Assembly (NCBI RefSeq): GCF_007859395.1
Contig: NZ_VOHD01000006.1
Span: 186,001-250,000, forward strand
Source of the DNA: Planomicrobium sp. CPCC 101110
GTDB lineage: Bacteria; Bacillota; Bacilli; Bacillales_A; Planococcaceae
Direction of reading: 5' to 3'
Length of the DNA stretch: 64,000 nucleotides
Position 1 is the first letter of the stretch. Each line of letters begins with the position of its first letter. Made by a program: the position numbers and the translations under genes. The notes under the pieces were generated by a model. That model was not told the DNA's origin and ran no database searches. It saw only the letters and a program-made list of their open reading frames with translations. Positions 1-8,679 of the stretch are shown one piece after another.

Positions 1-1
1 C

Positions 2-1135
2 GCAGGTTTAACGGATAACGACTTGAATGTTTACAGGACAGCCGGTATCTCAACCGACCATGAATGCGTCACAAAAGAAGAAATGATAGAACGGCTGCGC
101 CGGGGAATGTATGTGATGCTGCGGGAAGGATCGGTCGCGAAAAATTTAGAGGCTCTTTTGGAAGCAGTTACTGAAGCAAATGCGCATCGTTGTCTGTTTT
201 GCACCGATGATAAACATCTGGACGATCTGATTGACGAAGGCAGCATTGATTATAACGTCCGGGCAGCTATACGCCGAGGCATCGATCCGATCACCGCCAT
301 TTCGATCGGAAGCCTCCATGCGGCGCAGTGCTATGGTCTGCAAATGAAAGGAGCGGTTGCGCCAGGGTTTGATGCGGATTTGATTTTGCTTGATGATCTT
401 GAAGCCTTCTCCATTTCAGAAGTTTATAAAAACGGGGTCCTGGTCGGCCAAAACGGGGCATATACCGGCCCTGTCGGCGAAAGGGCAGCTGTCGAGGAGG
501 TAAGGGATACAGTGAACATTTCCGGCTATACGGAAAACAGCCTGCAGATTGGGATGGCAGAAAGCGTAAAAGCGAATGTGATTGGCATCAATCCGAATAA
601 TTTGGTGACAGAGCATTTGGTCGAACAAGTGGAAGCGGAAAACGGCCGCTTTGTTCCAAACGCAGAAAAGGATCTTTTGAAAATTGCGGTCATCGAACGC
701 CATAACGCGACAGGCAATATCGGTCTTGGAATCGTCAAAGGACTCGGGCTAAAAAGAGGAGCCATCGCCACAACCGTTGCCCATGATTCCCATAATATCA
801 TTGCAGCCGGCACCAACGATGAAGATATCTTGACTGCGGTCAAAAGCCTCCAAAGCATGGAAGGGGGATTGGCAGTGGTGGAAGGCGGAAATGTGCTGGC
901 AGCTTTGCCTTTGGCGGTTGCAGGGCTGATGTCGGAGGAGAGTTTCCAGCAGGTTTATGAAGGAATCAAAGCGCTGGATGAGAGCTTGCTGCAGCTTGGC
1001 GCACCGACCCATTTCAATGCGTTTTTGACCTTGTCTTTTTTGTCGCTGCCAGTCATTCCGCATTTAAAAATCACCGATTGCGGATTGTTTGATATGGCAA
1101 AGTTTCAGCATATCGCCGTTCCTGTCTCGGAATAG
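2..1135 (+). CDS. ade: adenine deaminase, 5'-truncated by window edge
   Basis: Adenine deaminase converts adenine to hypoxanthine and ammonia in purine salvage. The frame is open from base 2, so the gene begins before the window; about 377 C-terminal residues are visible against a usual length near 570-600. Seen in the sequence: the metal-ligand region around GISTDHE, the amidohydrolase segment with CTDDKH, and IGSLHAAQCYGL followed by APGFDADLILLDDL, typical of this subfamily. The C-terminal half contains the adenine-deaminase-specific domain (NIGLGIVKGLGL, VAHDSHNIIAAGTND). The gene ends directly before a strong hairpin terminator, so it is the last gene of its transcript. The family assignment is confident; the start cannot be judged. 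Confidence 0.93.
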   Translation, partial: AGLTDNDLNVYRTAGISTDHECVTKEEMIERLRRGMYVMLREGSVAKNLEALLEAVTEANAHRCLFCTDDKHLDDLIDEGSIDYNVRAAIRRGIDPITAISIGSLHAAQCYGLQMKGAVAPGFDADLILLDDLEAFSISEVYKNGVLVGQNGAYTGPVGERAAVEEVRDTVNISGYTENSLQIGMAESVKANVIGINPNNLVTEHLVEQVEAENGRFVPNAEKDLLKIAVIERHNATGNIGLGIVKGLGLKRGAIATTVAHDSHNIIAAGTNDEDILTAVKSLQSMEGGLAVVEGGNVLAALPLAVAGLMSEESFQQVYEGIKALDESLLQLGAPTHFNAFLTLSFLSLPVIPHLKITDCGLFDMAKFQHIAVPVSE

Positions 1136-1154
1136 CCAGTAATGGATGAAAAGA

Positions 1155-1201
1155 ACCTTGAAGCGGGCTGCTTTTTTGCAGCCCTGCTCCAAGGTTTTTT
1201 T
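1155..1201 (+). terminator. rho-independent terminator after ade
   Basis: A long imperfect stem (AACCTTG-AGC-GGGCTGC paired with GCAGCCC-GCT-CAAGGTT) closes on a T-rich loop and is followed by a run of seven T. It lies 20 bases after the ade stop. Confidence 0.9.
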
Positions 1202-1693
1202 AGGAGATTTTTGCAAAAGCAAAAGAAAGAATGGGACTTACATGAAAGTTGGTGGATTTATTCTTTGAATGTTCGGTTTAAAGGCTGGGTTGTCAGGATA
1301 TTCAGTAAGTGATGAATAGTTTTCAGAAAAAACAGAAAATGGAAGAGGGCTGTCTCAAATCCAAGAATACATTAATAAGGGGGGAGTTCAAATCCTGTAC
1401 TTTACCAATTTGCATTTTCTTTGAACGCAGGCAGAGAATCCGGTGAAAAAGCGAGTATTGCAAGAACTAGAGGGTGTCAGGCCGGAACCATGAGCTTGAA
1501 AGATCTGGCTATATGAGAGTAAAAGTTATAGGTTGGATGAATATTTCTTCCTACAAGACTTACAGGATTTGAATATGAATTTGCTTTAAAAACTCAATTA
1601 TTATAATATTAAGAAAAATAACAAAATTTTGGGTGGTTGTTTGGGTTTGGGTCAAGTGCAATCGTGCTTTGAACTGTCTCGCGCATCAAATTG
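1202..1693. other. gene-free intergenic stretch
   Basis: No frame here has a plausible start with a ribosome binding site, and I recognise no RNA gene. The last 150 bases are AT-rich and probably hold the promoter of the ABC importer operon. The gap between ade and the importer is unusually wide for this window, which fits a deletion or decay scar, but no gene remnant could be identified. Confidence 0.5.
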
Positions 1694-1707
1694 TGTAAGC
1701 GTTATTA
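1694..1707 (+). promoter_or_regulatory. cre-like CcpA site before sugar ABC operon
   Basis: TGTAAGCGTTATTA matches the consensus TGWNANCGNTNWCA with one mismatch. It lies 22 bases before the ATG of the solute-binding lipoprotein gene, just upstream of its ribosome binding site. That position suits CcpA repression of a carbohydrate operon by roadblock. CcpA binding itself is inferred. Confidence 0.6.
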
Positions 1708-1729
1708 TCCTAAAAAGGGGGCAACATTG

Positions 1730-3007
1730 ATGAAGAGCAAGGTGCTTTTATCTGTACTGTTGATTGTCGCGATGATATTGAGCGCATGTGGAGGAGGCGG
1801 CGGCTCTGGCTCCAGTGGTGAAACCGCAGACGGCAAAATAGTCATCAAGTATATTAACGGCTTTACCGGCGGGGATGGCGAATACATGAAAAAAATCACC
1901 AATGGATTCAATGAATCACAGGATCAGTATGTGGTGGAAGAGTCCCAAGAAAAAGATCACTATACCAAGTTTAAAACAGGCAACTATGATTTAGTCTTGA
2001 TCCATTCCGACAATCTCCAAACTTATCGCCAGGATAATATGATCCAGGATATAGGCGGTGTGCTTGAAACTGCCGGCATCAGCCCTGATGATTTTCACCC
2101 GGTGGCAAAAGAGCAAGTGACCTTTGATGGGGCGACATTTGCTGTTCCTCTTGATATCCATCCAATGACCATGTTTTACAACAAAAAACTTTCTCCTGAA
2201 GCTCCTATGACCTATGACGCAATGATCGATTTAACGCAGAATCTGCAGGAACAAGATCCGAATCTTTACGCGACCGGCATACCTAGCGGCGGTTTGCCTG
2301 AATGGTTTTATATGACAATAGCGGCACAGAACAACATCAATCTGGTGGATGGCAACCATCTGAATTTCGCTCAGGACGAATTTGCGGAAGCATTGATGAT
2401 TTACCATGACATGATTTATAAAGATAATATATCTCCGGCAGGACTGGGTCTCGATGGGGAATTCCAAGCTTTCATGAAGCAAGTCGATGAAGGCGGAAGC
2501 GCAGTCCAGACTGCTACCGCCCTCACTGGTCCATGGTATTACCAGGCGGTAAAAGAAGCTTATGGAGATGATCTGGGAATTGCTTCAGCTCCTCAACTGG
2601 GCAACCAGCCGGGCGTTTATGGGGGCGGCCATACGGTGGCGCTGCCATCTTCCGTTCAAGATGAAGAGAAAAAAGCCGGCATTGCTGAGTTTCTGAAATA
2701 TATGTATACACCTGAGAACCTGTTGAACTGGGCGGACAGCGGCCAAGCGCCGACCCATTTGGCAACAATTGAGCTGGTTGAGCAAGATGCGGAAAAATAT
2801 CCGCTCGCCGCACAGAACGTCCAGCAATTTGATTCATTTGTGGGGGCGCCGCAGCTATACCAATACCGGGAACAAGTACGCTATATGACAGAGAGTGTGT
2901 TCCCGCAATTAGTGGGGGATGAAGGGATGACAAAAGATAAACTGATGTCGGAATTGCAAAAAGCGACTGACCAAGCTGCTCAGGTAGCTGAAACAGCACC
3001 TCAATAA
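1730..3007 (+). CDS. ABC transporter sugar-binding lipoprotein
   Basis: Extracellular solute-binding protein, family 1 (MalE-like), which captures a sugar or oligosaccharide outside the membrane and hands it to the two permeases that follow. The ATG at 1730 follows AAAAAGGGGG; the frame extends further upstream but without a ribosome binding site. The N-terminus is a lipoprotein signal with lipobox LSAC, the lipidated Cys being residue 20, followed by a Gly/Ser linker. About 425 residues, a normal length for the family. The motif YGGGHTVALPS and the C-terminal helical part fit the sugar-binding class. The substrate cannot be read from sequence. A cre-like site precedes the gene and a hairpin follows it, which would favour more binding protein than permease. 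Confidence 0.88.
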   Translation: MKSKVLLSVLLIVAMILSACGGGGGSGSSGETADGKIVIKYINGFTGGDGEYMKKITNGFNESQDQYVVEESQEKDHYTKFKTGNYDLVLIHSDNLQTYRQDNMIQDIGGVLETAGISPDDFHPVAKEQVTFDGATFAVPLDIHPMTMFYNKKLSPEAPMTYDAMIDLTQNLQEQDPNLYATGIPSGGLPEWFYMTIAAQNNINLVDGNHLNFAQDEFAEALMIYHDMIYKDNISPAGLGLDGEFQAFMKQVDEGGSAVQTATALTGPWYYQAVKEAYGDDLGIASAPQLGNQPGVYGGGHTVALPSSVQDEEKKAGIAEFLKYMYTPENLLNWADSGQAPTHLATIELVEQDAEKYPLAAQNVQQFDSFVGAPQLYQYREQVRYMTESVFPQLVGDEGMTKDKLMSELQKATDQAAQVAETAPQ

Positions 3008-3028
3008 CAAGGATAAAAAATAGGTGGG

Positions 3029-3064
3029 CGGCATTTCATTCTTGCCTGATGAAATGCCGTTTTA
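3029..3064 (+). terminator. intra-operon hairpin (attenuating terminator)
   Basis: A perfect 11-bp stem (CGGCATTTCAT with ATGAAATGCCG, 9-base loop) is followed by TTTTATTT. It sits between the binding-protein gene and the first permease gene. In many importers such a leaky terminator or 3'-stabilising hairpin raises binding protein over permease. It also argues that the permease does not start at the GTG at 3024, which lies in this structure's 5' edge. Confidence 0.75.
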
Positions 3065-3092
3065 TTTAACTGATGGGGGTGTATTAAGAACT

Positions 3093-3971
3093 ATGAGGAT
3101 TTCGCGGACATGGTCCATAGTGATGTATTTGCCTTTTCTGATCTGTTTCGTTCTTTTTTTGATTGTTCCGTTGGTTTATGGAATTTGGATCAGCCTGCAT
3201 AGCTGGTCTGTGTTTGGTGGAAATGGCGGGTTTGTCGGTTTTGACAATTACATAGCCATCCTGACTCCAGGGAACATCTACAGCACTTCCTTCTATCTAG
3301 GGCTAAAAAATACACTCATATTTGTTGCGATCAGTGTCGTTCCGCTGGTGGTGATCAGTTTAGCCCTTGCACTGCTGGTGGATGCTATCCCTAAAAAACT
3401 GAAAGTGTATTTTCGGACAATCTTCTTTATCTCTTATGCAGTTTCCGTAACCGCTGTTTCGGCCATTTTCAAATGGCTGTTTACCGGAAACGGGGGATAT
3501 GTAAACAACTTGATGAATTCAATCGGGCTAAGCCCCATCAATTGGCTGAATGAACAGCCCTATGCCTGGGTATCCATCTTGGTTGCAACGATATGGTGGA
3601 CAATCGGTTTTAATATGATCCTGTTCATCAATGCATTAGATGAAGTCGACGAAACCATGTATGAGGCGTCAAGCCTTGACGGGGCAAACTGGTGGGACAA
3701 GTTCGCCTATATCACTTTTCCTTCCATAAAAGGCGTATTTGTTTTTTTGACGATCATCTCGGTCATCGCTTCGTTTAATTTGTACGGCCAAACGCTGCTT
3801 ATTACAGCCGGTGGGCCGGCACAAAGCACCCAGTCTTTGATCATGGTCATTCAGCAAATGGTTTTTACCCAAAACAATTTGGGGATCGGTTCGGCCATGG
3901 CAATTGTCATGGGGATAGTGATGATGGCGATTGTCGCCGCCCAATATTTCTATTCGTTCCGAAAAGAATAA
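3093..3971 (+). CDS. sugar ABC transporter permease (MalF/UgpA-like)
   Basis: Integral membrane subunit of a carbohydrate importer, 292 residues from the ATG at 3093 (MRISRTWS). An upstream GTG at 3024 is possible but falls in a terminator-like hairpin. Six hydrophobic segments are visible. The cytoplasmic EAA loop, which contacts the ATPase, reads YEASSLDGANWWDKFAYITFP. The gene is followed after 12 bases by the second permease. No ATPase gene is in the operon, so the pair probably uses a shared MsmX-type ATPase encoded elsewhere, as is common in Bacillales. Substrate unknown. Confidence 0.87.
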   Translation: MRISRTWSIVMYLPFLICFVLFLIVPLVYGIWISLHSWSVFGGNGGFVGFDNYIAILTPGNIYSTSFYLGLKNTLIFVAISVVPLVVISLALALLVDAIPKKLKVYFRTIFFISYAVSVTAVSAIFKWLFTGNGGYVNNLMNSIGLSPINWLNEQPYAWVSILVATIWWTIGFNMILFINALDEVDETMYEASSLDGANWWDKFAYITFPSIKGVFVFLTIISVIASFNLYGQTLLITAGGPAQSTQSLIMVIQQMVFTQNNLGIGSAMAIVMGIVMMAIVAAQYFYSFRKE

Positions 3972-3983
3972 GGAGGTTGAAAC

Positions 3984-4814
3984 ATGAAGAAGTCAAAAAC
4001 TAAAACGGCATTGGTTGTCATAGCAGCATCCATCATCGCTTTTTTGTTCCTTCTTCCGCTGATCTTTATGATTTTCACTTCCTTTAAGGCGCTTGGCGAG
4101 GCGATGTCCTCTTCCGCGCTCCTGCCAAAATCATGGACAGCAGAAAATTATGGCAGCATATTCGGGATTGGCGCCGAGGTTCCCGTCCTCCGGTGGCTCT
4201 TCAATACAGGCTTGGTAACGATAGCCGGAACCGCCCTAGTCGTTTTTGTCGATGTCCTGGCGGCGTATTCCTTGGCGAGGCTCAACTTGCCCGGAAAGAA
4301 ATTCTTCCTGAGCATTGTTGTCGCAGCTTTGACGGTGCCGGGCATCGTCACATTATTTCCTGCGTTCTATCTTTTCCGGCAATATGCGTTGATCGATACT
4401 TACGCTCCGCTGGTTTTGATCTACTCCGCGAATACAATGGGCGTCTTCCTGATTTACAGTTTTTTAAGGGGCTTTCCAAAAGATCTGGAAGAAGCGGCGT
4501 TTATCGATGGCGCGTCACTGCTTCAAATATTGCGCTTTGTTATTTTTCCGGCAATCCGGCCTGTTGTCGCTACTTTGTCTGTGCTGACTTTCCTGACAAT
4601 CTATAACGACTTCCTTTGGCCATCTATCGTTACAAGTTCTGATGAGATGAAAACGGTGACGGTTGGGGTCGCGAACCTTGTCCAAGGCGCCAACTTTGTC
4701 AATCCCGGCAGGATGATGGCAGCGACCGTAGTGGCGACCATGCCGGCCTTGATCATTTTTGTGGCGGCAAACAAATACTTTGTCAGAAGCGTAGTGAGTT
4801 CCGGCATCAAATAA
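3984..4814 (+). CDS. sugar ABC transporter permease (MalG/UgpE-like)
   Basis: Second membrane subunit of the same importer, 276 residues. The start is fixed by AAGGAGGTTGAAAC-ATG. The N-terminal membrane segment, the pattern SFKALGEA and the EAA loop (EEAAFIDGASLLQILRFVIFP) identify the MalG-type partner. It should form a heterodimer with the preceding gene product in the cytoplasmic membrane. A weak terminator-like hairpin follows. As with its partner, the substrate is not determinable; family confidence is high. Confidence 0.88.
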   Translation: MKKSKTKTALVVIAASIIAFLFLLPLIFMIFTSFKALGEAMSSSALLPKSWTAENYGSIFGIGAEVPVLRWLFNTGLVTIAGTALVVFVDVLAAYSLARLNLPGKKFFLSIVVAALTVPGIVTLFPAFYLFRQYALIDTYAPLVLIYSANTMGVFLIYSFLRGFPKDLEEAAFIDGASLLQILRFVIFPAIRPVVATLSVLTFLTIYNDFLWPSIVTSSDEMKTVTVGVANLVQGANFVNPGRMMAATVVATMPALIIFVAANKYFVRSVVSSGIK

Positions 4815-4827
4815 GTTTATGGGGATG

Positions 4828-4863
4828 AAAAGTTGTGCCGCCAGATTGGCAGCGCCACTTTTT
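4828..4863 (+). terminator. possible terminator after ABC operon
   Basis: An imperfect hairpin with G-U pairs (around GCCGCCA-GATT-GGCAGCGC) followed by TTTTT lies 14 bases after the permease stop. The stem is weaker than most terminators in this window. Confidence 0.45.
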
Positions 4864-4975
4864 CATTATCATACCGAAGAAACTGATCATCTTGCGCACG
4901 AAAAGGAGAAAGTAAGGTAAACTAGATGAAAGAAGATTTGCAAGGAATATGAAAGCACATCTAGGAGGCAGTTTA

Positions 4976-5926
4976 TTGAACAGTTTCATCGTTATGCAAG
5001 GAGAGACATATCAGCAAGAAAAAAAGTTGGGCATCCTTTGGTCCCCGCAGCAGGATAAATCCGGCATGGTTCCGCATTCGTATAAACGGATGACAGAAGT
5101 GAAAAAAGGTGATCGCATCCTTCATTATGTCAAAGGGGCAATTATCGCGATCAGCAGAGCGGCCGAAGACTGCAAAAAAGCGAAACGGCCGAACTCATTG
5201 GAAGGTGCGGATGAGGCGGATGGCTATAAGGTCGTTGCGGAGTACCGGGAATTGGAGACTCCGGTGGCCATACACGAGCACATTATCGAACTGGCCCCTT
5301 TTCTGCCGAAAAAATATTCCGCTTTCCAAGAAGACGGAAGCGGTAATCCGGGATATCTGTATGCCTGCAATGAAGAACTGTTGCTCAAATTGCTGGAGAT
5401 CATCAGCGTCCGGAATGTTTTTATCAAGGAGGCGGAACAGCTTGAGCTGGCGATCGAAGTGGTGCGCAGAAAAGAGCATTATCCGCTTGTTACGCTCATT
5501 GCTGAAACAGTGCTTGAAGCGAAAACTAAAATGGAACGGAGCGAACAGCGGTTCCGTGAGCTGCTGTTGCCGAAGTGGAACCAGCAATGCCAAGTTTGCG
5601 GCGTTCAACTCGGGGCGTTATTGAAAGCCAGCTACGCCAAACCGTGGAAAGACAGTGTGGATCCGGAAAGAGTGGACCCTTATAACGGCATCGTCCTGTG
5701 CGCCAATCATGACGCACTTTACCGGGATGGCTATATGGCGATCAACCCGAGCGGCACCCTGCAGATTTCCAAAAAGATCGCGGAAGAAGAGTACCCTTTA
5801 TATGGATTGGCAAAAAGAATGAAAGTTGCCGTTTATCCTGAAAATGAACCTTTCTTCCGCTGGCATAAAAACAATGTTTTTTTGGACAAGAGAAAACGGA
5901 TATTGAACCGTCCCACTGTTGAATGA
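4976..5926 (+). CDS. EVE-like/HNH endonuclease, putative restriction enzyme
   Basis: The start is the TTG at 4976, seven bases after AGGAGG at 4963-4968; an ATG at 4949 lacks a ribosome binding site. 316 residues. The N-terminal part (FIVMQGETY, LGILWSPQ, GDRILHYVKGAIIAISR) resembles the PUA/EVE fold that reads modified bases. The C-terminal part is an HNH nuclease: CQVCG, a core near KPWKD and VDPYNGIVLCANHDALYRDG. EVE-HNH fusions are known or proposed modification-dependent restriction enzymes that need no partner methylase, and none is nearby. It stands alone between transporter genes, as defence genes often do. The nuclease domain is confident; the EVE reading and a role against modified phage DNA are inference. 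Confidence 0.75.
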   Translation: MNSFIVMQGETYQQEKKLGILWSPQQDKSGMVPHSYKRMTEVKKGDRILHYVKGAIIAISRAAEDCKKAKRPNSLEGADEADGYKVVAEYRELETPVAIHEHIIELAPFLPKKYSAFQEDGSGNPGYLYACNEELLLKLLEIISVRNVFIKEAEQLELAIEVVRRKEHYPLVTLIAETVLEAKTKMERSEQRFRELLLPKWNQQCQVCGVQLGALLKASYAKPWKDSVDPERVDPYNGIVLCANHDALYRDGYMAINPSGTLQISKKIAEEEYPLYGLAKRMKVAVYPENEPFFRWHKNNVFLDKRKRILNRPTVE

Positions 5927-6168
5927 ACGCAATAAAACCGTCCTTCGCTAAACAAGCGGAATCAGGGCGATTTTTTCAATGCTTGGATAGCCGTTTTGCT
6001 TTAAAGAGAATAAAAATCTTTATTGAAGTGACGCTGTTTTATAGAAGGGAATTTGTTCGATCCTGTAGAATAAATTATGAAGTTGATAGGCAATAAAGCA
6101 GGAAAATCGGGTATACACAAAGCACATCAATGAAATGATGCCACCTTTGATAAGATTGGAGAACTTTT

Positions 6169-8202
6169 ATGGATTTGCTGCTAACCGTCTTGGTGCTGCT
6201 TTTTTGCTTGTTGATTTCTAACATCGTCAGCCACTATACTCCCTATATTCCAACAGCGCTGATCCAAGTAGCTTTAGGGATCCTCCTAGTAGTGGCTGTC
6301 AAAGATTTCACTTTTGAAATCGAAACGGAATGGTTTTTGCTGCTGTTCATTGCACCCCTTCTTTACAACGATGGAAGGCATTTTCCCCGTGAAGAATTAT
6401 GGAGAATGAGGGGCCCGATTCTAGGGAACGCTATAATTCTTGTCTTGCTGACGACTGTTGTAGGCGGCTATTTCATACACTGGCTCATTCCGTCTATTCC
6501 TCTGACAGCATCTTTTGCATTAGCCGCCATTTTATCGCCGACTGATCCGGTTGCCGTGAACGGTATCGCGAAACGGATCCATATTCCTGAAAAAGTATTG
6601 AATTTGGTAAGAGGCGAATCCTTGATCAACGACGCATCAGGCCTTGTCGCTTTCAACTATGCTGTTGCAGCGGTTGTGACCGGCTATTTTTCATTGCGTG
6701 AAGCTGTTCTGGATTTTTCTTACAAATTTGTAGCGGGTGCTTTTTTGGGCCTTTTTCTGGCTTTGCTTATAATCGGCATCCGTTATCTTTTGCGGAAACA
6801 GGGCATCAGCGATGTCACTTTCTTCACTTTGCTTCACGTTGTGACCCCATTCCTGATTTTTATCGTAACTGAAGAGTTTTTGCATGCTTCCGGGGTCATA
6901 GCGGTTGTTGTTGCAGGGATTGTCCATTCGCTGGTCAGGGAAAGGACGGAAACATTCATCGCTGAAGAGCAAATTTTAACAGAAGATATTTGGAAGATCA
7001 TTCTGTTCATTCTTAATGGTATAGTGTTCCTGTTATTGGGATTGAATATTCCTCCTTCAATGAGCGGAGTCCTGGAAAATGCGGATTCAGGGCTTTGGCG
7101 CCTCCTGTTATATGTGATATTGATCGGCTCTGTAATTTTAGGCATTCGTTTTGTATGGGCTTATCTGTTTGCTGCATATGAGTATCGGTTCAGCAAAACG
7201 GAAAATTTCGCAGAACCCAACTTAAAGACGACCCTTTTTGTCAGTTTGACAGGGGTTCGCGGAACAGTGACAATGGTCGGGGTGTTATCGATACCGTTCG
7301 TGCTGGAAAGCGGCGAAGATTTCCCGAACCGTTCGCTTATCCTTTTCCTGGCTGCCGGAACCATCCTGTTTACTTTGATTGCCGCGACCCTCCTGCTCCC
7401 GCTTCTTAGCAGGGGAATGCTGGATGAAGGGGAAAGTGAACCGGAAATGAACTTGGAAGAGGCGAGGCGGCGTGTGCTGCTGGCATCGATCAATAAAATC
7501 AAAGATGAGATGACAGAAGAGAACGAACCGGTCGCCTATGAATTGATGGATGAATACAAACTAAGGCTGAACCAACTGGAACCGAATGAAAAATTGATGG
7601 AACAAAAAAGCAAAAAGTATCAGCGGAAGTTGAAAGAAACCCGGTTATTGGCTTTAAAGGAAGAAAGAAATTATATAGAGGACATTGAGCAGAAACAAGG
7701 CATGGATCAAGAGATGTATGAGGCATTCGAGAAATCCTTGGACCGGAGAGAGCAAGCGATTGAAAAAAATGTAAGAGCCTTCACAATTTATCTGCAAGGC
7801 AAATTGACGAGAGCTTGGAAAAGATTCCGCGGCCATTACGTAAAGGATGAAGAAACCCGGCTGATCAAACTTCAGATCGGCAAAGACATCCAATTAGCCG
7901 CCTTGCAGGCTGCTCTCCATCGGTTGGAAGAAGGCCATAAGGAAAACGAGAAAGATGAAACGATCGATACTGTGATCATGGAATATAACCGGATGATAAG
8001 CGGCCTGAAGAAACCGGAATCCTTGTTCAACGAAAATTATGATATTCAAAAAGAAGAACTGCGCATTATCGTCATGGACATGGGCCGATCTGAAATCTTC
8101 AGAATGTATGACGAGGGACAAATAACAAGAGAGCAAGCAAAAGAACTAAGACGCTATGTCAACTATTTGGAAAGCGTTACACTTCATGAATTGATTGAAT
8201 GA
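6169..8202 (+). CDS. CPA1-family Na+/H+ antiporter
   Basis: Monovalent cation/proton antiporter of the cytoplasmic membrane, 677 residues, start ATG after GGAGA. The first ~420 residues hold about twelve hydrophobic segments, with the CPA1 signatures APLLYNDGR, ALAAILSPTDPVAV and GESLINDASGLVAF; the ND of this last motif carries the ion-site Asp. From about residue 425 a hydrophilic, highly charged helical tail (~250 residues) follows, probably cytosolic and regulatory. This is the NhaP/YjcE-like arrangement. The role in Na+ extrusion or pH homeostasis follows from the family; the choice of Na+ or K+ is not known. A small gene of unknown function follows closely. Confidence 0.9.
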   Translation: MDLLLTVLVLLFCLLISNIVSHYTPYIPTALIQVALGILLVVAVKDFTFEIETEWFLLLFIAPLLYNDGRHFPREELWRMRGPILGNAIILVLLTTVVGGYFIHWLIPSIPLTASFALAAILSPTDPVAVNGIAKRIHIPEKVLNLVRGESLINDASGLVAFNYAVAAVVTGYFSLREAVLDFSYKFVAGAFLGLFLALLIIGIRYLLRKQGISDVTFFTLLHVVTPFLIFIVTEEFLHASGVIAVVVAGIVHSLVRERTETFIAEEQILTEDIWKIILFILNGIVFLLLGLNIPPSMSGVLENADSGLWRLLLYVILIGSVILGIRFVWAYLFAAYEYRFSKTENFAEPNLKTTLFVSLTGVRGTVTMVGVLSIPFVLESGEDFPNRSLILFLAAGTILFTLIAATLLLPLLSRGMLDEGESEPEMNLEEARRRVLLASINKIKDEMTEENEPVAYELMDEYKLRLNQLEPNEKLMEQKSKKYQRKLKETRLLALKEERNYIEDIEQKQGMDQEMYEAFEKSLDRREQAIEKNVRAFTIYLQGKLTRAWKRFRGHYVKDEETRLIKLQIGKDIQLAALQAALHRLEEGHKENEKDETIDTVIMEYNRMISGLKKPESLFNENYDIQKEELRIIVMDMGRSEIFRMYDEGQITREQAKELRRYVNYLESVTLHELIE

Positions 8203-8228
8203 TTTCATTTTCGGGAGGAGCAAGGGGT

Positions 8229-8384
8229 ATGAACATAAAAAAAATCGAATCCATTCTTTATAAATCAGGACGGATTGTAGGTGATTTGAATGCTATCAAA
8301 AATGGGACATTGCACAAAAGGTTGGCACGCCGCGCAGTTAAAAAAGTGATCAACCGGGTGACAGGGAAAATCTTTAAAATTTGA
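8229..8384 (+). CDS. small basic protein of unknown function
   Basis: 51 residues starting at the ATG at 8229 after CGGGAGGAG; an upstream in-frame ATG at 8199 overlaps the antiporter gene end and lacks a binding site. The product is rich in Lys, Arg and Ile with no Trp or Cys (MNIKKIESILYKSGRI at the N-terminus). It is likely amphipathic and could bind membrane or nucleic acid. I recall similar short proteins in Bacillales but know of no function. It lies 27 bases after the antiporter gene, so is probably co-transcribed with it. Confidence 0.6.
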   Translation: MNIKKIESILYKSGRIVGDLNAIKNGTLHKRLARRAVKKVINRVTGKIFKI

Positions 8385-8463
8385 AAGCCGATGTTGAACG
8401 GTAAAATCCTTTGCTTGAGAAAAGCACAATTTTTACGGAAATTTAATAAAGCTCCTTTTTCAT

Positions 8464-8498
8464 AAGGCATATCCCACTTTCATACGGGATATGCCTTT
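8464..8498 (+). terminator. hairpin, probable terminator
   Basis: A 12-bp perfect stem (AAGGCATATCCC with GGGATATGCCTT) has a 10-base loop. The T-run after it is only three bases, so terminator strength is uncertain. It lies in the 295-base gap between the small gene and the nucleotidase gene. Confidence 0.55.
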
Positions 8499-8679
8499 AG
8501 CTGTGCGGGATCAGAAAACGCTGAAGGATTTACAATGTACATTCCGAATTAAAGAAAGAGAATAGTGGGAATATGCTTATTGTTGTAAATAAACTGCCGT
8601 GCTAAACTGATGGTGCATGGCCGCGCTTTCATGGAAATGTGTAGGCACGGCTGTCAAAATACGATAAGGATGGTGTCGA

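Noticed and set aside
3024-3971. Start of permease at GTG 3024
   Set aside because: That start lies in an attenuator hairpin and encodes an atypical N-terminal extension; the ATG at 3093 is nearer to the usual N-terminus.
8199-8228. Longer start for the small protein at 8229
   Set aside because: It overlaps the antiporter gene end and has no ribosome binding site, unlike 8229.
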